In this document: positions 17,290 to 27,003 of the stretch, piece after piece
Position numbering within the stretch: the stretch's first letter is position 1
Layout: every line of letters starts with the position of its first letter
From: Dyella subtropica
GTDB lineage: Bacteria > Pseudomonadota > Gammaproteobacteria > Xanthomonadales > Rhodanobacteraceae
Length of the DNA stretch: 64,000 nt
Assembly (NCBI RefSeq): GCF_026283965.1
Contig: NZ_JAPDPD010000010.1
Coordinates: 1 to 64,000, forward strand
Direction of reading: 5' to 3'
The notes under the pieces: model-generated
Told to the model about the DNA's origin: nothing
What the model saw: only the letters and a program-made list of their open reading frames with translations
Databases searched by the model: none
Translations under genes and position numbers: made by a program

Positions 17290-18660
17290 ATGACGGTCCA
17301 CCAAAGTGTCCTCGAACTGATCGGTCGCACCCCGATGGTGCGCGCGCAGCGCCTGGATGCTGGCCCGTGCGAGCTGTTTCTCAAGTTAGAGAGCGCCAAC
17401 CCGGGCGGCTCCATCAAGGATCGCATCGGCCTATCGATGATCGAGGGCGCCGAGAAGGCCGGGAAGATCAAGCCCGGCGCCACGCTGGTGGAGGGCACCG
17501 CCGGCAACACCGGCCTTGGCCTGGCGCTGGTGGCGCAGCAGAAAGGCTACCGCCTGATTCTGGTGGTGCCGGACAAGATGAGCCGCGAGAAGATCTTCAA
17601 CCTCAAGGCGATGGGTGCCGAGGTGGTGCTCACCCGTTCGGATGTCGCCAAGGGCCATCCCGAGTATTACCAGGACATGGCCGAGCGCATCGCGCGCGAA
17701 ACGCCCGGGGCCTACTTCATCAACCAGTTCGGCAACCCGGACAACCCGGCGGCACACATTGCCACCACGGGTCCGGAAATCCTCGAGCAGATGGACGGCA
17801 AGGTGGACGCCATCGTCGTCGGTTGCGGCTCCTCGGGCACCCTCAGTGGGCTTTCAAAGTACTTCGCCGAAGCGTCGCCGAGCACAGAATTCGTCCTGGC
17901 CGACCCAGTGGGTTCGATCCTCGCCCAGTACATCAACGAAGGCGTGCTCTCCACCAAGTCGGGCAGCTGGATGGTGGAGGGCATCGGCGAGGATTTCCTT
18001 CCGTCCATCAGCGACTTCACCCGTGTGAAGAAGGCATACGCCATCACCGACAAGGAAAGCTTCCTGGCGGCGCGCGAGCTGCTGGCGAAGGAGGGCGTGC
18101 TCGGCGGTTCCTCCACCGGCACCTTGCTGGCCGCCGCGCTCAAGTATTGCCGCGAGCAGACCGCGCCGAAGCGCGTGGTGACCCTGGTTTGCGACACCGG
18201 CAACAAGTACCTGTCGAAGATGTACAACGACTACTGGATGCTGGACAACGGCTTTATCGAGCGCGAGCAGCACGGCGACCTGCGCGACCTGCTGCTGCGC
18301 CCGTTCGCCCAACGCGATACCGTGGTGGTGGGCCCCGGCGAGCTGCTGATGACAGCCTACACCCGCATGAAGTTGTACGACGTCTCGCAGCTACCGGTGA
18401 TGGATGGCAACAAACTGGTGGGCATCCTCGACGAATCCGACGTGCTGATGCATGTGCATGCCGATGAGACGCGTTTCCGCGATGCCGTTTCCACCGCCAT
18501 GATCAGCAGCCTGCAGATGCTGGACGTACGCTCGCCGATCCAGGCCCTGCTGCCGGTATTCGAAAGCGGCCATGTGGCTATCGTGGTGGATGGTGAGCAG
18601 TTCCTGGGCCTGATTACCCGCATCGATCTGCTGAATTACCTACGTCGTAAGGTGCACTAG
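17290..18660 (+). CDS. cbs: Cystathionine beta-synthase
   Basis: Condenses serine (or O-acetylserine) with homocysteine to give cystathionine, the first step of reverse transsulfuration. The 456-residue protein has a PLP fold-type II domain with the Lys in NPGGSIKDR, the phosphate/PLP motif VEGTAGNTGLG and GCGSSGTLSG, followed by a C-terminal CBS-domain pair (about residues 335-456: LLMTAYTRMKLYDVSQLPVMDG and ISSLQMLDVRSPIQALLPVF). ATG at 17290 follows GGAG. A cystathionine gamma-lyase/synthase gene lies 7 kb downstream; in Xanthomonas the two are closely linked, so together they would convert homocysteine to cysteine. Confidence 0.92.
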   Translation: MTVHQSVLELIGRTPMVRAQRLDAGPCELFLKLESANPGGSIKDRIGLSMIEGAEKAGKIKPGATLVEGTAGNTGLGLALVAQQKGYRLILVVPDKMSREKIFNLKAMGAEVVLTRSDVAKGHPEYYQDMAERIARETPGAYFINQFGNPDNPAAHIATTGPEILEQMDGKVDAIVVGCGSSGTLSGLSKYFAEASPSTEFVLADPVGSILAQYINEGVLSTKSGSWMVEGIGEDFLPSISDFTRVKKAYAITDKESFLAARELLAKEGVLGGSSTGTLLAAALKYCREQTAPKRVVTLVCDTGNKYLSKMYNDYWMLDNGFIEREQHGDLRDLLLRPFAQRDTVVVGPGELLMTAYTRMKLYDVSQLPVMDGNKLVGILDESDVLMHVHADETRFRDAVSTAMISSLQMLDVRSPIQALLPVFESGHVAIVVDGEQFLGLITRIDLLNYLRRKVH

Positions 18661-18819
18661 GCGCCCGCGGCGGAAAGGTCGATGCTTATTAGCGCCAGCC
18701 GCGGTCACTACTATGGCTTGGACGCTTACGAAAGTTTGTTGAAATGGGTTCCCGACAAAGTCGCGGCCTGCGCCGGATACGCCTGCGCCGTCACTTTTCT
18801 TATAAAGGTTCGTTAGCCC

Positions 18820-20649
18820 ATGTGTGGAATTGTTGCCGCCACCGCCCAGCGCGATGTCGCGCCCCTGCTGATTGCCGGCCTGAAAGCGTTGGAATACCGC
18901 GGCTACGATTCCGCCGGTTTGGCTGTGCTCCAGAGCGGCGAGATCCGCCGCGTTCGCGAGAAGGGCAAGGTGCGCGAGATGGAGGCGCTTTATCTCGCCG
19001 ATCCGTTCCCCGGCGGCACCGGTATCGCCCACACGCGCTGGGCCACCCATGGCGTGCCGAACAAGGTGAATGCGCACCCTCACGTCGCTGGCCGCATCGC
19101 GTTGGTACACAACGGCATCATCGAGAACTATGCCGCGCTGCGCATTGAGCTGGAGGCGCGCGGGCATGCCTTCACTTCGGAGACCGACACCGAAGTCATG
19201 GCGGCGCTGATCAATGAGCGCCTGACCCCCGGCAAGTCCCTGCTCGACGCGGTCTCTTCGGTCGTGCATGAGCTGGAAGGCGCCTATGCCATCGCGGTGA
19301 TCAGTGACGCTGAGCCAGGTCATGTCGTCGGTGCCCGCCGCGGTGCACCGCTGCTGGTCGGTGTCGGTATTGGCGAAAACTTCCTCGGCTCCGATGCTCA
19401 GGCGCTGATCCAGGTCACCAACAAAATCATCTACCTCGAAGAACACGACGTCGTCGAGATTAGCCGCGACCAAGTACGCATCTTCGGGCAGGACGGCAAG
19501 GTCGTAGAGCGCTCTATCCACGAGAGCGAGTTGTCGACCGATGCCGTCGAGCGTGGCGAATACCGCCACTACATGCAAAAGGAAATCTTCGAGCAGCCGC
19601 GTGCCGTGGCCGACACGCTGGAAGCACGTATCGGCCCGAACGGCGTACTGCCAAACATCTTCGGTGTCGGTGGCGACGAACTGCTGGCGAGGGCCAAGGG
19701 CATCCACATCATCGCCTGCGGCACCAGCTACCACGCTGGTCTGGTCGCCAAGTACTGGATCGAGGATTACGCGCGCCTGCCGGTAAACGTGGAAGTGGCC
19801 AGCGAATATCGCTACCGCGAGGCGGTGGTGCCGGAGGACACCCTGTTCGTGGCGATTTCCCAATCCGGAGAAACCGCTGACACCTTAGCCGCGATGCGCG
19901 AATCGCGTCGGCGCGGTTACCTCGGCACGCTAGCCATTTGCAACGTGCCCGAGTCCTCAGTGGTGCGCGAAGCGGACCTCAAGCTGATGACACGTGCGGG
20001 CCCGGAAATTGGCGTGGCCTCAACCAAGGCATTCACCACGCAGCTTGCGGCGCTGGGCTTGCTGACCCTGCAGTTGGCCCATCAGCGTGGCCTCGATGGT
20101 GCGCGCTATGCGGACCTGACGACCCAGCTGCAGCACATGCCACGAATGATCGAAAAAGCGCTTCAGCTCGAACCGCAGATCATTGAGCTGTCCGAGCACC
20201 TGATCCACCGTCAGCATGCGCTGTTCCTGGGGCGTGGCGTGCAATACCCAGTGGCGATGGAAGGGGCGCTTAAGCTCAAGGAAATCTCCTATATCCACGC
20301 CGAAGCCTATGCAGCGGGTGAACTCAAGCACGGCCCGCTGGCGCTGGTGGACGAAGATATGCCGGTGATCGCCGTTGCCCCGAATGGCCCGCTACTGGAC
20401 AAGCTCAAGTCCAATCTACAGGAAGTGCGCGCGCGTGGCGGTGAACTGCTGGTTTTCGCCGATGGCGCGGCGAGCATGGACGGCAACGCTGCGCGTGGAA
20501 CGATCCTGCGCATGGACGGTGGCGGCGATTTCATTGCGCCGGCTGTATTTACCGTGCCGATGCAGTTGCTTGCCTATCATGTGGCCGTGTTGCGCGGTAC
20601 TGACGTGGATCAGCCGCGTAATTTGGCCAAGTCGGTGACCGTGGAGTAA
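18820..20649 (+). CDS. glmS: Glutamine--fructose-6-phosphate aminotransferase
   Basis: Makes glucosamine-6-phosphate from fructose-6-phosphate and glutamine, the first committed step to UDP-GlcNAc for peptidoglycan and LPS. The 609-residue length is standard. The N-terminal nucleophile Cys (MCGIVAA) and the GYDSAGLA and THGVPN motifs belong to the glutaminase domain. Two SIS isomerase domains follow (CGTSYHAG, SQSGETADT; SKxFTTQL-type STKAFTTQ; GRGVQYP), and the C-terminus NLAKSVTVE is typical. AAAGG precedes the ATG. No glmS ribozyme is seen in the 160-base leader. It ends in a bidirectional terminator shared with the rhamnose operon. Confidence 0.97.
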   Translation: MCGIVAATAQRDVAPLLIAGLKALEYRGYDSAGLAVLQSGEIRRVREKGKVREMEALYLADPFPGGTGIAHTRWATHGVPNKVNAHPHVAGRIALVHNGIIENYAALRIELEARGHAFTSETDTEVMAALINERLTPGKSLLDAVSSVVHELEGAYAIAVISDAEPGHVVGARRGAPLLVGVGIGENFLGSDAQALIQVTNKIIYLEEHDVVEISRDQVRIFGQDGKVVERSIHESELSTDAVERGEYRHYMQKEIFEQPRAVADTLEARIGPNGVLPNIFGVGGDELLARAKGIHIIACGTSYHAGLVAKYWIEDYARLPVNVEVASEYRYREAVVPEDTLFVAISQSGETADTLAAMRESRRRGYLGTLAICNVPESSVVREADLKLMTRAGPEIGVASTKAFTTQLAALGLLTLQLAHQRGLDGARYADLTTQLQHMPRMIEKALQLEPQIIELSEHLIHRQHALFLGRGVQYPVAMEGALKLKEISYIHAEAYAAGELKHGPLALVDEDMPVIAVAPNGPLLDKLKSNLQEVRARGGELLVFADGAASMDGNAARGTILRMDGGGDFIAPAVFTVPMQLLAYHVAVLRGTDVDQPRNLAKSVTVE

Positions 20650-20663
20650 CCCTGTGTCCAGAA

Positions 20664-20697
20664 ATGAAAAAGCCGCGCATTTGCGCGGCTTTTTCAT
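20664..20697. terminator. Bidirectional Rho-independent terminator
   Basis: ATGAAAAAGCCGCGCA pairs with TGCGCGGCTTTTTCAT around a two-base centre (loop probably opens to four or more). A- and T-runs flank the GC stem on both sides, so it ends glmS and manC, which converge here. Confidence 0.92.
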
Positions 20698-20714
20698 GGT
20701 GTGAACGGCAACGC

Positions 20715-22127
20715 TCAGGAGCGGCCGTAGACGTCTTCCAGTCGAACAATGTCGTCCTCGCCAAGATAGCTGCCCGACTGCACCTCGATGATTTCGAGCG
20801 GTACTTTGCCCGGGTTGCTCAGGCGATGCACGCTTCCGAGCGGAATGTACGTGCTTTGGTTCTCGCCGAGCAAGAACACCTTATCGTCACAGGTCACTTC
20901 CGCCGTACCCGATACCACGATCCAATGCTCAGCGCGGTGGTGATGCTTCTGGAGGCTAAGCGCTGCACCTGGCTTGACCACAATGCGCTTGACCTGGAAC
21001 CGCTCGGCGGATTCGAGGGAGTCATAACTTCCCCAGGGGCGACGGACCACGCGGTGCAGCGAATGCTCGGTGCGCCCGGCCGATTTGAGCTCGTCGACCA
21101 CGCGCTTCACGTCCTGCGCAGCATCGCGATGGGCTACCAGCGTGGCGTCGGGCGTGGTAACCACGATGAGGTTGTCCACGCCGACGGTAGCTAGCAGGTG
21201 GTGATTGTGCGAGCGCAGCAGGGAGTTGCTGGTGTCCACGGCAATGGTGTCGCCATCGCGCAAGTTACCCTGCGTGTCGCGCACTCCCGCGAGCCACAGT
21301 GCCGACCAGGAGCCAATATCGCTCCAGTCACAGGCGACAGGTATAACCGCAGCGCGTTGGGTTTTCTCCATGACCGCGTAGTCGATCGAATTGTCCGGCA
21401 CCTTGGCGAAAGTGTCTGTGCCGATACGCACGAAGTCGAGGTCTGTTTTGGCTGACGCGTGCGCGGCGCGTACGGTTTCGAGCATCTCGGGTGCGTGTTG
21501 GCGGAGTTCATCGAGATACCGCGATGCCTTGAACAAGAACATGCCCGAGTTCCAGTCGTAACCGCCGTCCGCGAGATAGGACTCGGCCGTCGCCAGTGCC
21601 GGTTTTTCGACGAACTCGGCAACCCGGTAGGCACCAGTGCCAATCGGCTCGGCGCGACGGATATAGCCAAAACCGGTTTCCGGGCGATCCGGGCGGATGC
21701 CAAACGTCACTAGCCAGCCATCGCGGGCGGCGGGCAGCGCAAGCTCCACCCCCTCGGTGAAACTCTTGGCGTCGCCGATAAGGTGATCGGCTGGCAGCAC
21801 GAGTAAAACCGCGTCAGGGTCCCGTGCAATAGCCTCAAGCGCGCCGAGGGCGATCGCTGGCGCGGTATTTCGCGCAACGGGCTCGAGCACGATAGTGGCG
21901 CCCTCGATTCCCGATTCAAGCAATTGCTCGGCGGCGAGGAAACGGTGGTCCTCGCTGGCCACGACAATGGGGCTGGTCACGTCCTTGAGCAGGCGGGTGC
22001 GCTCCAGGGTCTGCTGGAACAACGTCCCCTGGCCCGTGAGCGACAGGAACTGCTTGGGAAGGTTCTTGCGCGATACCGGCCACAGACGCGTGCCAGATCC
22101 ACCGCTAAGGATTAAAGGAATGAGCAT
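20715..22127 (-). CDS. manC: Mannose-1-phosphate guanylyltransferase / mannose-6-phosphate isomerase
   Basis: A bifunctional 470-residue enzyme (XanB/ManC/AlgA type) that makes mannose-6-phosphate and GDP-mannose for polysaccharides. The N-terminal nucleotidyltransferase starts LILSGGSGTRLWPVSR with the pyrophosphorylase signature and contains FVEKPALATAESY. The C-terminal cupin isomerase domain has RPWGSYDSLE, VKPGAALSLQKHHHRAEHWIVVSG and LGENQSTYIPLGSVHRLSNPG. It is the last gene of the rmlBACD operon, 7 bases behind rmlD. No phosphomannomutase gene is in the window, so mannose-1-phosphate must come from elsewhere. Confidence 0.95.
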   Translation of the reverse strand: MLIPLILSGGSGTRLWPVSRKNLPKQFLSLTGQGTLFQQTLERTRLLKDVTSPIVVASEDHRFLAAEQLLESGIEGATIVLEPVARNTAPAIALGALEAIARDPDAVLLVLPADHLIGDAKSFTEGVELALPAARDGWLVTFGIRPDRPETGFGYIRRAEPIGTGAYRVAEFVEKPALATAESYLADGGYDWNSGMFLFKASRYLDELRQHAPEMLETVRAAHASAKTDLDFVRIGTDTFAKVPDNSIDYAVMEKTQRAAVIPVACDWSDIGSWSALWLAGVRDTQGNLRDGDTIAVDTSNSLLRSHNHHLLATVGVDNLIVVTTPDATLVAHRDAAQDVKRVVDELKSAGRTEHSLHRVVRRPWGSYDSLESAERFQVKRIVVKPGAALSLQKHHHRAEHWIVVSGTAEVTCDDKVFLLGENQSTYIPLGSVHRLSNPGKVPLEIIEVQSGSYLGEDDIVRLEDVYGRS

Positions 22128-22134
22128 GATCGAC

Positions 22135-23070
22135 TCAACGCGCGCCGGTTGAAAGTTCGTCCATGACCTCGCTTAAGCCATGGCGCCAATCCTGAAGTGT
22201 AGTGGCGAACCGCTTCTCGAAGAGGCTGTTGTCCAGCACGGAATAGGCGGGCCGGGCGGCGGGCGTCGGGAAATCGGCCGTGCCGATCGCTATGACTACA
22301 GGCTTGCGTGCGATCATTCCCCGTTCAAAGGCTGCATCGAAGATGGCTGTAGCAAAACCGTGCCAGGTGGTCGTGCCGCTCGCCACTAGATGGTATGTGC
22401 CTGCCAGAGCGGGTCGCGCCGCTGGTGCGGCATGGATCCATGCCCGCAGCGCAGCCGTGCTGCCGCGTACGATCATGTGCGTCGAGGTGGGGGCGCCGTA
22501 CTGGTCTGCAACCACGCGCAGCTCGTCACGATCCGCACCCAGACGGAGCATCGTGCGCAGGAAGTTACGCCCGTGAGCCGCATAGACCCAGGCTGTGCGA
22601 AAGGTCAGATGCTGCGCGCCACTCGCGACCAAGGCCCGCTCGCCAGCGAGCTTGCTGCGCCCGTAGGCACTCAGAGGCGCCGTAGGCGCATTCACGGCGT
22701 AGGGGTGCTTGGCCTGACCATTGAACACGTAGTCAGTCGAATAGTGCATCACGAGCGCGTCGTGCGCCGCGGCCCACGCGCCTATGGCACCCACTGCCGT
22801 GCCATTGATGCGGATAGCGAGTCCCTCTTCCTGTTCGGCACGATCTACAGCCGTGTATGCGGCTGCATTGACGATGACATCGGGTTTGATGCGGTCAAGC
22901 AGAGCGGCGATGTCTTCAGGCGTCGAGAGGTCACCTGCTTCGCCCTGACTCCCATCAAACACATGACCGTCGCGCGTGACGGGAATCAGCTTGCCGAGGC
23001 TCGCCAGGGTGCCGTCCTTGAGGAAGGTCTGGCCTAACTGGCCGTTGGCACCGAGCAGGGCAATCTTCAA
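22135..23070 (-). CDS. rmlD: dTDP-4-dehydrorhamnose reductase
   Basis: Final step of dTDP-L-rhamnose synthesis, an SDR-type NAD(P)H reductase. The 311-residue protein starts with the Rossmann motif LLGANGQLGQ and has the SDR catalytic YxxxK as YGRSKLAGE, with NAAAYTAVDRAE and STDYVFNG as further RmlD motifs. It overlaps rmlC by 4 bases (ATGA). The operon order rmlB-rmlA-rmlC-rmlD on one strand matches other Xanthomonadales. Confidence 0.95.
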   Translation of the reverse strand: MKIALLGANGQLGQTFLKDGTLASLGKLIPVTRDGHVFDGSQGEAGDLSTPEDIAALLDRIKPDVIVNAAAYTAVDRAEQEEGLAIRINGTAVGAIGAWAAAHDALVMHYSTDYVFNGQAKHPYAVNAPTAPLSAYGRSKLAGERALVASGAQHLTFRTAWVYAAHGRNFLRTMLRLGADRDELRVVADQYGAPTSTHMIVRGSTAALRAWIHAAPAARPALAGTYHLVASGTTTWHGFATAIFDAAFERGMIARKPVVIAIGTADFPTPAARPAYSVLDNSLFEKRFATTLQDWRHGLSEVMDELSTGAR

Positions 23071-23624
23071 CGGACATACTCCGGCAAGCGCTCGGTGAGG
23101 ATGTCCTTGAGTAAGGGTGCCACTTCGTCTTTCTCGGACAGCAAGGGCTGGCTCAACGGCCAGTCGATGCCAATGTCGGCATCATTCCACCGCACGCCTG
23201 CATCCGCTGCGCGATCATAAAGTGCGGTGCACTGGTAGCTAAACGTGGCGAAGTCGGACACCACGCAGAAGCCATGCGCGAATCCTTCGGGAATCCAGAA
23301 GTGTCGCTTGTTCTCCGCGCTTAGCATCACGCTGGCCCACTGACCGAACGTGGGAGAGTCACGACGGATGTCGACTGCTACATCGAACACTTCACCTTCC
23401 AGCACGCTCACCAGCTTGCCCTGCGGGTTGGGCCACTGATAGTGCAGCCCGCGCAACACGCCCTTGGCTGAACGCGACACATTGGACTGAACGAACTCGG
23501 CGGTGATGCCGGCTTCGTGATACTTGGTTTTGTTGTAGCTCTCGTAGAAATACCCTCGAGCGTCGCCAAAGACTTGTGGTTCGATGATGACAGCGCCAGG
23601 CAGGGACGTTTGAATCACTTTCAT
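23067..23624 (-). CDS. rmlC: dTDP-4-dehydrorhamnose 3,5-epimerase
   Basis: A 185-residue cupin epimerase acting on dTDP-4-keto-6-deoxyglucose. Motifs: [33 protein letters not shown] (catalytic His region), [15 protein letters not shown], and the IPEGFAHGF loop. Size and sequence are standard. It overlaps both neighbouring genes by 4 bases, so translation is coupled through rmlACD. Confidence 0.95.
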   Translation of the reverse strand: MKVIQTSLPGAVIIEPQVFGDARGYFYESYNKTKYHEAGITAEFVQSNVSRSAKGVLRGLHYQWPNPQGKLVSVLEGEVFDVAVDIRRDSPTFGQWASVMLSAENKRHFWIPEGFAHGFCVVSDFATFSYQCTALYDRAADAGVRWNDADIGIDWPLSQPLLSEKDEVAPLLKDILTERLPEYVR

Positions 23625-24505
23625 CGGACGTGACCCTGCCTGGTCAGGTTGTTCAGATACTGGCCGTAGCCGGTCTTGGAGAGGGGGGCTGCGAGGCGTA
23701 GCAATTGCTCAGCATCGATCCAGTCATTGAGGTAGGCAATCTCCTCAGGGCAGCAGACCTTCAGGCCTTGGCGATGCTCAATCGTTTGGATGAAGTTGCC
23801 TGCTTCCATCAGCGATTCATGCGTACCGGTGTCGAGCCACGCATAGCCACGGCCAAGTTGTTCGAGATGAAGGGAGCCATCGCCGAGATAGCGTCGGTTG
23901 AGGTCGGTGATCTCCAACTCGCCGCGCGGGGATGGTTTGAGTTCAGCTGCGAAATTGCATGCGCGACCATCGTAGAAATAAAGCCCCGTGACGGCGTAGT
24001 TCGAGCGCGGTTGCTGGGGCTTTTCTTCCAGGCCGATCACCTTGCCATGCGCGTCGAACTCGGCAACGCCGTAACGTTCCGGATCGCTCACCCAGTAGCC
24101 GAAAACGGTCGCGCCGTGCTCGCGCGCGGCAGCGCGCTTCAGGCGCTCGGTGAGCCCGACGCCATAGAAGATATTGTCGCCAAGCACCAGGCAGCTCGGC
24201 TTCCCACCCACGAAGTCACGGCCGATGATGAAGGCCTGCGCTAGTCCATCGGGTGATGGCTGCACGGCATAGGTGATGTTGATGCCCCATTGGGAACCGT
24301 CACCCAGCAGGCGCTCGAATAGCGCCTGCTCATGCGGCGTGTTGATCATCAGGATGTCCCTGATGCCCGCCAGCATGAGTGTAGCCAGCGGGTAATACAC
24401 CATCGGCTTGTCATAGACCGGCAGCAATTGCTTGCTGACCGCCTGGGTGATCGGATACAGGCGTGTGCCGGAGCCGCCGGCGAGGATGATGCCCTTGGTT
24501 GTCAT
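23621..24505 (-). CDS. rmlA: Glucose-1-phosphate thymidylyltransferase
   Basis: Makes dTDP-glucose from glucose-1-phosphate and dTTP. The 294-residue protein has the nucleotidyltransferase signature [32 protein letters not shown], and [15 protein letters not shown]. It overlaps rmlB by 4 bases. Its product feeds rhamnose synthesis and, through RmlB, probably also the 4-amino sugar made by the VioA-like enzyme at 30375. Confidence 0.95.
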   Translation of the reverse strand: MTTKGIILAGGSGTRLYPITQAVSKQLLPVYDKPMVYYPLATLMLAGIRDILMINTPHEQALFERLLGDGSQWGINITYAVQPSPDGLAQAFIIGRDFVGGKPSCLVLGDNIFYGVGLTERLKRAAAREHGATVFGYWVSDPERYGVAEFDAHGKVIGLEEKPQQPRSNYAVTGLYFYDGRACNFAAELKPSPRGELEITDLNRRYLGDGSLHLEQLGRGYAWLDTGTHESLMEAGNFIQTIEHRQGLKVCCPEEIAYLNDWIDAEQLLRLAAPLSKTGYGQYLNNLTRQGHVR

Positions 24506-25551
24506 GCCCCGAGCCGCTCCAGTTGATAGCTACCGTCGAGAATGCCCTGAACCCATGCCCTATTGTCGAGATACCACTGCACGGTGGCACGGATGCCGGA
24601 TTCAAACGTTTGAGCCGGTGTCCATTCGAGTTCGTCCTTAAGCTTGCTGGCATCAATCGCGTAACGACGATCATGCCCCGGGCGATCCCGTACGAAGGTG
24701 ATCAGGCTTTCGTGCGGCTTGTTGTTCGGGAGGGGGGCGACCTCGTCCAGGATCGCGCAGATGGTTCTGACCACGGTCAGGTTTGCGCGTTCGGAATTGC
24801 CGCCCACATTATAGGTCTCACCCACCCGGCCTGCCTCCAGGACACGGCGGATAGCACTGCAGTGGTCTTCGACGAAGAGCCAGTCACGGACGTTCATGCC
24901 GTCGCCATAGATCGGCAGCGGCTCACCTGCAAGTGCCTTCTGAATGACGAGTGGGATGAGCTTTTCCGGAAACTGGAACGGACCGTAGTTGTTCGAGCAG
25001 TTCGTTGTAAGGGTCGGTAGGCCGTAGGTGTGGTGAAAGGCACGAACCAAATGGTCCGACGACGCCTTGGAGGCCGAATAGGGTGAGTTGGGCGCGTAAG
25101 GTGTGGTTTCCGTGAAGAAACCCTCAGCCCCCAGTGAGCCGTAGACCTCATCAGTGGAAACATGCAGGAAGCGGAAAGCCTGTGCCGTGTCCCCGGTCAG
25201 GGTGCGCCAATAGTCGCGGGTTGCCTCTAGCAGGCCAAGTGTGCCCACGACGTTGGTTTCGACAAAGGCCGCAGGGCCGTCGATCGACCTGTCGACGTGG
25301 CTCTCGGCGGCGAAATTGACCACTCCGCACGGGCGGTGTTCAGCAAGCAGCCGGGCGACCAGTTCGCGATCGCCGATGTCGCCCTGGGCGAAAATATGTA
25401 AAGGATTCCCCGCCACCGATTGGAGGGTTTGGAGGTTGCCCGCGTAGGTGAGTTTGTCCAGATTGACAATTTTCAGGCCATCGTGAATGGCCTGAAGAAC
25501 GAAGTTGGCGCCGATGAAGCCGGCTCCGCCGGTAACGAGCAGGGTTTCCAT
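24502..25551 (-). CDS. rmlB: dTDP-glucose 4,6-dehydratase
   Basis: Converts dTDP-glucose to dTDP-4-keto-6-deoxyglucose, the branch point for rhamnose and 4-amino-4,6-dideoxy sugars. The 349-residue extended-SDR enzyme has the NAD motif [10 protein letters not shown], the [11 protein letters not shown] segment, catalytic [10 protein letters not shown] and [18 protein letters not shown]. It is the first gene of the operon and diverges from metB across 216 bases, where both promoters must lie; I could not pick clear -35/-10 pairs there. Confidence 0.96.
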   Translation of the reverse strand: METLLVTGGAGFIGANFVLQAIHDGLKIVNLDKLTYAGNLQTLQSVAGNPLHIFAQGDIGDRELVARLLAEHRPCGVVNFAAESHVDRSIDGPAAFVETNVVGTLGLLEATRDYWRTLTGDTAQAFRFLHVSTDEVYGSLGAEGFFTETTPYAPNSPYSASKASSDHLVRAFHHTYGLPTLTTNCSNNYGPFQFPEKLIPLVIQKALAGEPLPIYGDGMNVRDWLFVEDHCSAIRRVLEAGRVGETYNVGGNSERANLTVVRTICAILDEVAPLPNNKPHESLITFVRDRPGHDRRYAIDASKLKDELEWTPAQTFESGIRATVQWYLDNRAWVQGILDGSYQLERLGA

Positions 25552-25767
25552 GTGTCCTCTGGAGTGAACCGTGAGGCCGATATTGTGTCATGGATGAAGG
25601 GGGATGCCTCCCGCCCTGAAGGCGCCAAACTAAACGGTAGTTCACGCGCCCCACTGTTGTGCAGCCCCATTCCACTGCCGCCGGCAGTGTATGATCTCCC
25701 GTTAGCTCGCGGTCCGCTCCCCCCATGGCGCCGGCCGCCCAATTGTCCTTGATAGTGGTGAAGATAC

Positions 25768-26931
25768 ATGGCAATTACTGAGACCGGGCAGAAGCTGGCG
25801 ACCCGGGTTATCCATGCCGGTCAATCTCCCGATCCGACCACCGGCGCAGTGATGGTACCCATCTACGCTACCTCGACCTATGCTCAGGAAAGCCCAGGCG
25901 TACACACCGGGTTCGAGTATTCACGTACACAGAACCCGACTCGTTTTGCCTATGAACGGTGCGTGGCCGCCCTGGAGGGTGGACACGCCGGATTTGCCTT
26001 CGCCTCCGGTATGGCGGCCACCGCGACGGTACTGGAGCTGCTGGACAGCGGCTCCCACGTTATCGCCATGGACGATCTCTATGGTGGTACCTATCGTCTG
26101 TTCGAGCGTGTGCGCACGCGGACTGCGGCCTTATCAGTGTCTTACGTCGACCTGAACGACGCTGGGGCGCTCGCAGCCGCCCTGACCCCAGCAACCCAGA
26201 TGATCTGGGTGGAAACGCCCACCAACCCGACGCTGAAGCTGGTCGATATCGACGCGGTTGCGGCGTTCGCCAAGCAGCACGGTCTGCTATTGGTAGTGGA
26301 CAATACCTTCGCATCGCCCATGTTGCAGCGGCCCATTGAACACGGGGCCGATATCGTGCTGCATTCGGCCACCAAGTACCTCAACGGCCACTCCGATATG
26401 GTAGGGGGCGTCGCAGTTGCGGCTGATGCGCCTCTAGCGGATCGGTTGGCATTTCTGCAGAACTCGGCAGGCGCGATTCAGGGTCCTTTCGATAGCTTTT
26501 TAGCGCTCCGAGGGCTTAAGACTCTGGCTTTGCGGATGAGGGCACATTGCGACAACGCGATGCGGATTGCGGCTTGGTTGGCCGGGCACGGGGCGGTTAG
26601 TGAGGTCATCTATCCTGGTCTCACCAGTCATCCTCAGCATGCCCTTGCAGCAAGGCAGATGGATGATTTCGGCGGACTGATTTCCATCCGTGTGAAAGGT
26701 GGCGAGGCCGCAGCCAAACGCGTCTGTGAGCGGACACGTCTCTTCACTCTTGCCGAGTCGCTTGGTGGGGTCGAGAGCCTGGTCAACCACCCCGCATTGA
26801 TGACGCATGCCTCCATTCCAGAGGCACGGCGGCAGGCTCTCGGCATCACGGGTGACTTGGTGCGACTTAGCGTCGGCGTCGAGGATGCCGAGGACCTAAT
26901 CGCTGATCTCGAACAGGCATTGTCCGTCTGA
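25768..26931 (+). CDS. metB: Cystathionine gamma-lyase/synthase (metB-type)
   Basis: A 387-residue PLP fold-type I enzyme of the Cys/Met metabolism family, handling cystathionine. The PLP Lys lies in HSATKYLNGHSD, and SRTQNPTRFAYE, FASGMAATATVLELL, YGGTYRLFERV and ESLGGVESLVNHPALMTH are family motifs. With cystathionine beta-synthase 7 kb away, the lyase direction (to cysteine) is likely; the Xanthomonas gene at the same LPS-locus boundary is called metB but behaves like a lyase family member. The ATG at 25768 has no strong AGGAG. It forms the left border of the polysaccharide locus. Confidence 0.9.
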   Translation: MAITETGQKLATRVIHAGQSPDPTTGAVMVPIYATSTYAQESPGVHTGFEYSRTQNPTRFAYERCVAALEGGHAGFAFASGMAATATVLELLDSGSHVIAMDDLYGGTYRLFERVRTRTAALSVSYVDLNDAGALAAALTPATQMIWVETPTNPTLKLVDIDAVAAFAKQHGLLLVVDNTFASPMLQRPIEHGADIVLHSATKYLNGHSDMVGGVAVAADAPLADRLAFLQNSAGAIQGPFDSFLALRGLKTLALRMRAHCDNAMRIAAWLAGHGAVSEVIYPGLTSHPQHALAARQMDDFGGLISIRVKGGEAAAKRVCERTRLFTLAESLGGVESLVNHPALMTHASIPEARRQALGITGDLVRLSVGVEDAEDLIADLEQALSV

Positions 26932-27003
26932 GTCGATGACTAAGCGCACAGGGGCCCAAATGTGGCGGTCACGGGAAGACCACCGCTCGATACTGAGATA
27001 CGA

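Noticed and set aside
18661-18819. Possible glmS ribozyme
   Set aside because: No catalytic core motif is visible, and this ribozyme is typical of Gram-positive bacteria.
20729-20736. Perfect Met-box half-site AGACGTCT
   Set aside because: It lies inside the manC coding region without a tandem copy; a single 8-mer is expected by chance. A second one at 12177-12184 is inside pgk.
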